Assembly: GCA_029641185.1 (NCBI GenBank)
Contig: JAPWGK010000026.1
Span: forward strand, 310,001 to 374,000
Origin: Pseudofabraea citricarpa
Lineage: Eukaryota > Ascomycota > Leotiomycetes > Helotiales > Dermateaceae
Length of the DNA: 64,000 bases
Reading direction: 5' to 3'
Below, one piece after another: positions 59,857 to 64,000 of this stretch (its first letter is position 1; each line of letters opens with the position of its first letter). Below the pieces are notes generated by a model. That model searched no databases, was not told where the DNA came from, and worked only from the letters and a program-made list of their open reading frames with translations. The translations under genes were made by a program, and so were the position numbers.

Positions 59857-61600
59857 ATGTTGAACCAACTACCTTCTGTTGGCCTTGCGCTTCTCGCCCT
59901 GGCCAAACTTACCAATGCTGCTACAGCAGATGAGTGGTCCGGCAAGGCCATTTACCAGGTCATGACCGATCGCTTCGCTGTGACGGATGGCTCCGCGCCT
60001 GATTGTGATTTATACAAGTATTGTGGAGGAACGTGGCAGGGCATCATCAACCAGCTCGACTATATCCAAGGCATGGGATTTTCAGCCATCCAGATCTCTC
60101 CCGTCGTAGAGAACTTCGCTGGGAACACAAAATACGGCGAAGCTTTCCACGGTTACTGGCCCATTAACAACTATGCCTTGAATGCCAACTTTGGAAACGC
60201 CGATGATCTGAATGCTTTAGCGACAGCCCTACACGATCGTAACATGTACTTGATGGTGGATGTGGTGATCAACGATATGGCTACTCCCATCGAGAGTGCC
60301 ATGACGGCCGATACTGTCATCGATTATTCTCAGTTCGTCCCTTTCAACGACGCCAAGTATTTCCACCCATACTGCAACATCACCAACTATGAGAACACGA
60401 CAAATGCTCAGGGCTGTTGGTTGGGAGCTGATATCGTCGCCTTGCCTGATCTCGACACGGAGAGCACAGAGGTGGCCGATATGACCCATGCTTGGATCAA
60501 GGAGCTCATCTCCAACTATTCGATCGATGGACTCCGTATCGATGCTGCCAAGCATGTGCCTGATGCTTTCCTTTCCAGCTTTGTCGAGAATGCCGAAGTT
60601 TTCACATTCGGAGAGATCTACAGCGGTGTGCTAGATGATGTTTGCAGATACCAGGATTTCATGGACGGTCTCCCCAATTACTTGACCTATTTCCCCTTGA
60701 TCCAAGCCTTCACCGCTGGAAACATGAAGGGACTGGCAAAGATGGTCGGTGATGTTGTCGATGGTTGCAAGAATATCTTCTACATGGGAAGTTTCGCTGA
60801 GAACCACGACCTTCCTCGCTTCGCTTCCTTGAACGATGACTTGGCTGTAAGTTTACCCCTTTCCAATGTCAGGCATCAACTAATGAAGTCCAGCTCGCTA
60901 AGAATGCCATTGCTTTCACAATTCTTGCCGATGGTATCCCAACTAGTAAGTGCATCTCTGTCGGTATCAGTAACATGTCTTTAACCTCTGTGCAGTGTAC
61001 CAAGGACAAGAGCAACATGCCACCGGTAACTACTCTCCTTACAACCGCGCAGCTCTCTGGACCACTGGCTACGAACTCGACGCACCACTATACAACATTA
61101 CTGCTACCATGAACAAGATCCGTTCGCACGCTATCGGCATCGACAGCCGCTACATCACCAACACGACTCAAGAACTCTACTTGGATGATTCGACCTACGC
61201 CACACGCAAGGGACCCGAAGGCAACCAAGTTGTAGCCGTCTACTCGAACCAAGGTACAGCCGGCGGCGAGTACGAACTCGTCATCCCAGGCGCCTTTGCC
61301 GTTGGAACCGAAGTCACCGAGCTCACCAACTGCACGACGGCCGTCGCCAACGAGGCTGGTAACATCACGGCCCTCATGGCTGCTGGTCAACCTCGTGTCT
61401 TCTACCCAACCTTCAACCTCAACGGCTCTGGTCTCTGCGGTACCTCTGAGACGGCTACTACCAACGACGCTACCGGCACCGCCACCGGATCCAGCCCAAG
61501 TGCTACTTCCACAAAGAAGAGCATGGGTGAGCAGGTCCAGATGCGCGTCCCTGTCGTTGTTTCATACGTCCTCTTCGCTTCGGCTCTTCTCTTGTTGTAG
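59857..61600 (+). CDS. GPI-anchored alpha-amylase-like protein, GH13
   Basis: Three exons, 59,857-60,846, 60,894-60,945 and 60,996-61,600, encode 548 residues. A signal peptide of about 21 residues precedes A-T-A-D-E-W. The GH13 barrel has nucleophile Asp229 in D-G-L-R-I-D-A-A-K-H, acid Glu253 in F-G-E-I-Y-S-G, and Asp318 in E-N-H-D. The C-terminus has a Thr/Ser-rich stretch and a terminal hydrophobic tail (V-V-V-S-Y-V-L-F-A-S-A-L-L-L-L), the mark of a GPI anchor, so it is a cell-wall or membrane enzyme. Conserved region I reads D-V-V-I-N-D instead of D-V-V-x-N-H, replacing the usual His by Asp140. Fungal GPI-anchored GH13 proteins of the AgtA type act as alpha-glucanotransferases on wall alpha-glucan, so that role is more likely than starch hydrolysis. 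Confidence 0.92.
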
Positions 61601-64000
61601 AGACGCGGAATTGAGACGCGTAAGGTAGATGAGAGAGAGGGAGAGAGATGTAGTGTTCTAGTTTAATGACATGTAAGATGACGGAGCGGTTGAAATTGGA
61701 CAGGGAAGGGTAAAGGACCCAGGGAGGGGGAAAAAAAAGAAAAGGACTACCCAGGTAGAGCTCTACCCACTCATTCACTGTAGCATCGGAAAGAAAAGCC
61801 GAAATGCAACATCACATTCTTTTTTTATCGGGCGGTATACCTATCTGTATCCTGGTGGCGTTCTACTTAGATTGGCTGGGTTTCGTATACGCATATGTAC
61901 ACAAGAGGTATATATATACACATAAACTTAATGACATGAAATACACTTATTGATTATATCGACGAGTTGATGTGTTGATGTGTTGACGTGCTGAAGATTG
62001 AGAATGTTCTTCTTGCGAGCTTTCCCTTTTCCTTTCCCTTTTTCGAAAGGATCTTTTTTCTCGATCATCAGCATCGGTATGGTATTTCTATCTACCTTCA
62101 TACACACATACCTCTACACCAAGAGAGGGAGAGGGAGAGGGAGATGGAGATGGGGAAGTCTGCCACTGAAGAAAACACAACGTGGCTCCCGTCACTGACT
62201 CACTCACTCACTCACTCGTGACTCGTAACTCGTAACTCACGAGCATAGAGCAAGTATAACAATAACAGCAACGGCTTAAGGATGTTAGGAGGGAAAACAC
62301 TAAAAACACATTCTCCACTATAATAAAATAAAATAGGAACGGAAATTAGATAGGCTGAGCTTTTGGTTACTAATCGTCAGGCTCCCGAAAGGAGAACTAG
62401 ATCACTAGGGAAGAGATAGATTATTTAAGAAGTTTTTATAGAAGAGTAGAATTTGGAAATAAGAATTTAGGATTTGGGATTGGAAACTTGGGGAGCGGTG
62501 TTATTTGACGTTTTTCTTTCCTTTCCCTTTTTCTCTTTTATAGTGGTGGTAGTAATTATAATAATAAGGGGAGGAAGTTGGACGTACTCGCTTATTCTTT
62601 TCTTTAACCTTTTATATATCCTTACTTGGGCTTTACAAATAAGCTAGGGCTTTTGTTTGTTTCTCTGAGTCTGCGGGACATTTACCTCCTGGTCCTTCTA
62701 CTCTGGAATTACAACAGCAGGTATACTGACAACCAGAGTAATATTGACAACAGCATTGAAAGAGAAGGCAGGGGGAAAATGGGAAAATATACTGCCGGCC
62801 GTGAAACCAGCCGCTGTCAGAAGATACTGGCTTTCTGGCTGGCTCCCCAACTCCCTGCTGGCTCAGTCAGATACTTCTGTCTGACGCGGAAATGTTATTG
62901 CGAGGTGTGGTGTGGTATGCTAAGTATGTCGCTCTTTTTCAGGTGGGGGTTTAAATACTTTTGCCTGCTACTAACAAGTAGTTGCGACTTGTTTCTTCTT
63001 CAAATTTCCTGTCAGGTGGGGGGAGGACTTGTAAGTGTAGAGTAGGAAGAGCGAAAGGAGACAACGGTGGGATTGCTATATTCGGGTGTTACTCTACCAT
63101 ATCATTGCAGCTTTTCTTTTCGTTCTTAAGATCTAGCCTCCGGGTTCCTTTTCAAGGATAATTCGAATTACTCTAAGCGACGAGATGCAGGAATTTGTCC
63201 TCGCTTTTGTGCTGAGTTCTTGTGTATATGAAGATATCAGATGCTAGAAGAAAGAGAAAGTTGATCTAACATAATATCTATAACGTCTGACACGGGACAT
63301 GGAAACTCTTATGATTCTTCTTTCCAGGAAAGTTCACGAATAACAGATTCAAAAATTTCATAAATCCGGGCTCATGGATATCCAATATGATCAGATATTA
63401 ACTCGCAGAAGTTTTTTCATATGTATAAGCCTTTCTGTACTGACTGCATGTGTGTGCGCCCATTAAGTAAAAGGCTGAGTGTTTGTAAGCGCGCGCTAAA
63501 ATGAACAATTTACCCCGAGCGAAGCGCAACATGTACGGCAGGGCTTATTGGAGCAACTGAAAATTCTATCCGAGAGAATGGTGAGACGACAGAGGATTTA
63601 ACAATTTTCATGCTACTGTCTAGCTGGTATTGCTGTCATGTCTAAATAAACACCTCTAGGTCATTTTGTGACGAGTCCCTCATGCTAACGCTTGGATCGA
63701 GTCAGGTAATGACAGTCCCCACTCAACTCATGGTACGAGAAAGCTATCTTCTGAAGCTGTACCACACCAAACTTGGATCTAACATTCTGCATAAAATAAA
63801 TATACACATCTCACCTCACCTCTCTGTGCGGTCGCGTATTTTCTCCGTTTCTTTAGCGAGCATAGAACTCCTCGTCATGTGATGATGTCATTCTTCTTGA
63901 TCAGAATTGAGCCGCAACGAAATACGAGGTATCATGATCCAATATAGAAGACACAAGAAGCCAAAGACACATCAAGCTTTTCTACGCAAAGAAATTAACG
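61601..64000. other. Gene-free right end of the window
   Basis: No gene could be supported over 2.4 kb. The region contains a GA-rich tract (about 62,125-62,155) and an ACTC/GACTCGTAACTC microsatellite (about 62,195-62,242). Frames of up to 139 codons show no domain or splice structure. A gene beginning beyond the window may have its promoter here. Confidence 0.5.
62195..62242. repeat. ACTC-type microsatellite
   Basis: Consecutive CACT units are followed by repeats of GTAACTC. It lies in non-coding DNA downstream of the amylase gene. Confidence 0.75.

Noticed and set aside
62626..63045. 139-codon plus-strand frame in the right-end gap
   Set aside because: No domain, no ATG at its start, and no codon pattern like the genes in this window.

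Overview
The window reads as nuclear DNA of a filamentous ascomycete (Pezizomycotina). The evidence is short GT-AG introns (about 45-90 nt, often with a CTAAC-like branch site), a Zn2Cys6 regulator, a fungal hybrid histidine kinase, GH131 and GPI-anchored GH13 enzymes, a fungal hamartin (TSC1), and a long AT-rich block with the signature of repeat-induced point mutation (RIP). Leotiomycetes is my best guess, but the sequence alone does not settle the class.

Region 1 (1 to about 14,815) is a gene-free AT-rich isochore. CpA and TpG are almost absent while CpG, CpT and CpC persist, and TAA/TAG stops occur in every frame. A Ty3/gypsy-type retrotransposon is still legible on the plus strand (reverse transcriptase about 3,130-3,620; integrase about 5,180-5,290). 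The rest of the block is too degraded for me to classify.

Region 2 (14,816-31,729) holds an amidoligase-like gene, a six-exon hybrid histidine kinase with a probable GC-AG intron, and a possible carbohydrate-use cluster: MFS sugar transporter, Zn2Cys6 regulator and GH78 alpha-L-rhamnosidase, the last two sharing a divergent promoter. It ends with a UCH-type deubiquitinase that converges on the rhamnosidase.

Region 3 (31,730-46,723) holds a secreted GH131 glucanase and two divergent genes for low-complexity proteins that share a 25-residue ungapped motif. After these comes a 3.1-kb non-coding stretch with a degenerate tandem array built on TTTGTTGCATATCGTCAACT, which alternates short and long spacings, then an unrecognised tail-anchored-like protein and a ZIP zinc transporter.

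Region 4 (46,724-64,000) is dense housekeeping sequence: hamartin/TSC1, a dienelactone hydrolase-family protein, mitochondrial ribosomal protein uL23m, an MT-A70 methyltransferase (METTL4-like), a LEU5-type mitochondrial carrier, an FAD monooxygenase of the salicylate-hydroxylase type, and a GPI-anchored alpha-amylase-like GH13 protein that lacks the conserved region-I histidine. The last 2.4 kb shows no gene.

All gene models were spliced by hand. In each case the joined exons sum to a multiple of three and the reading frame is open. No RNA genes were recognised.
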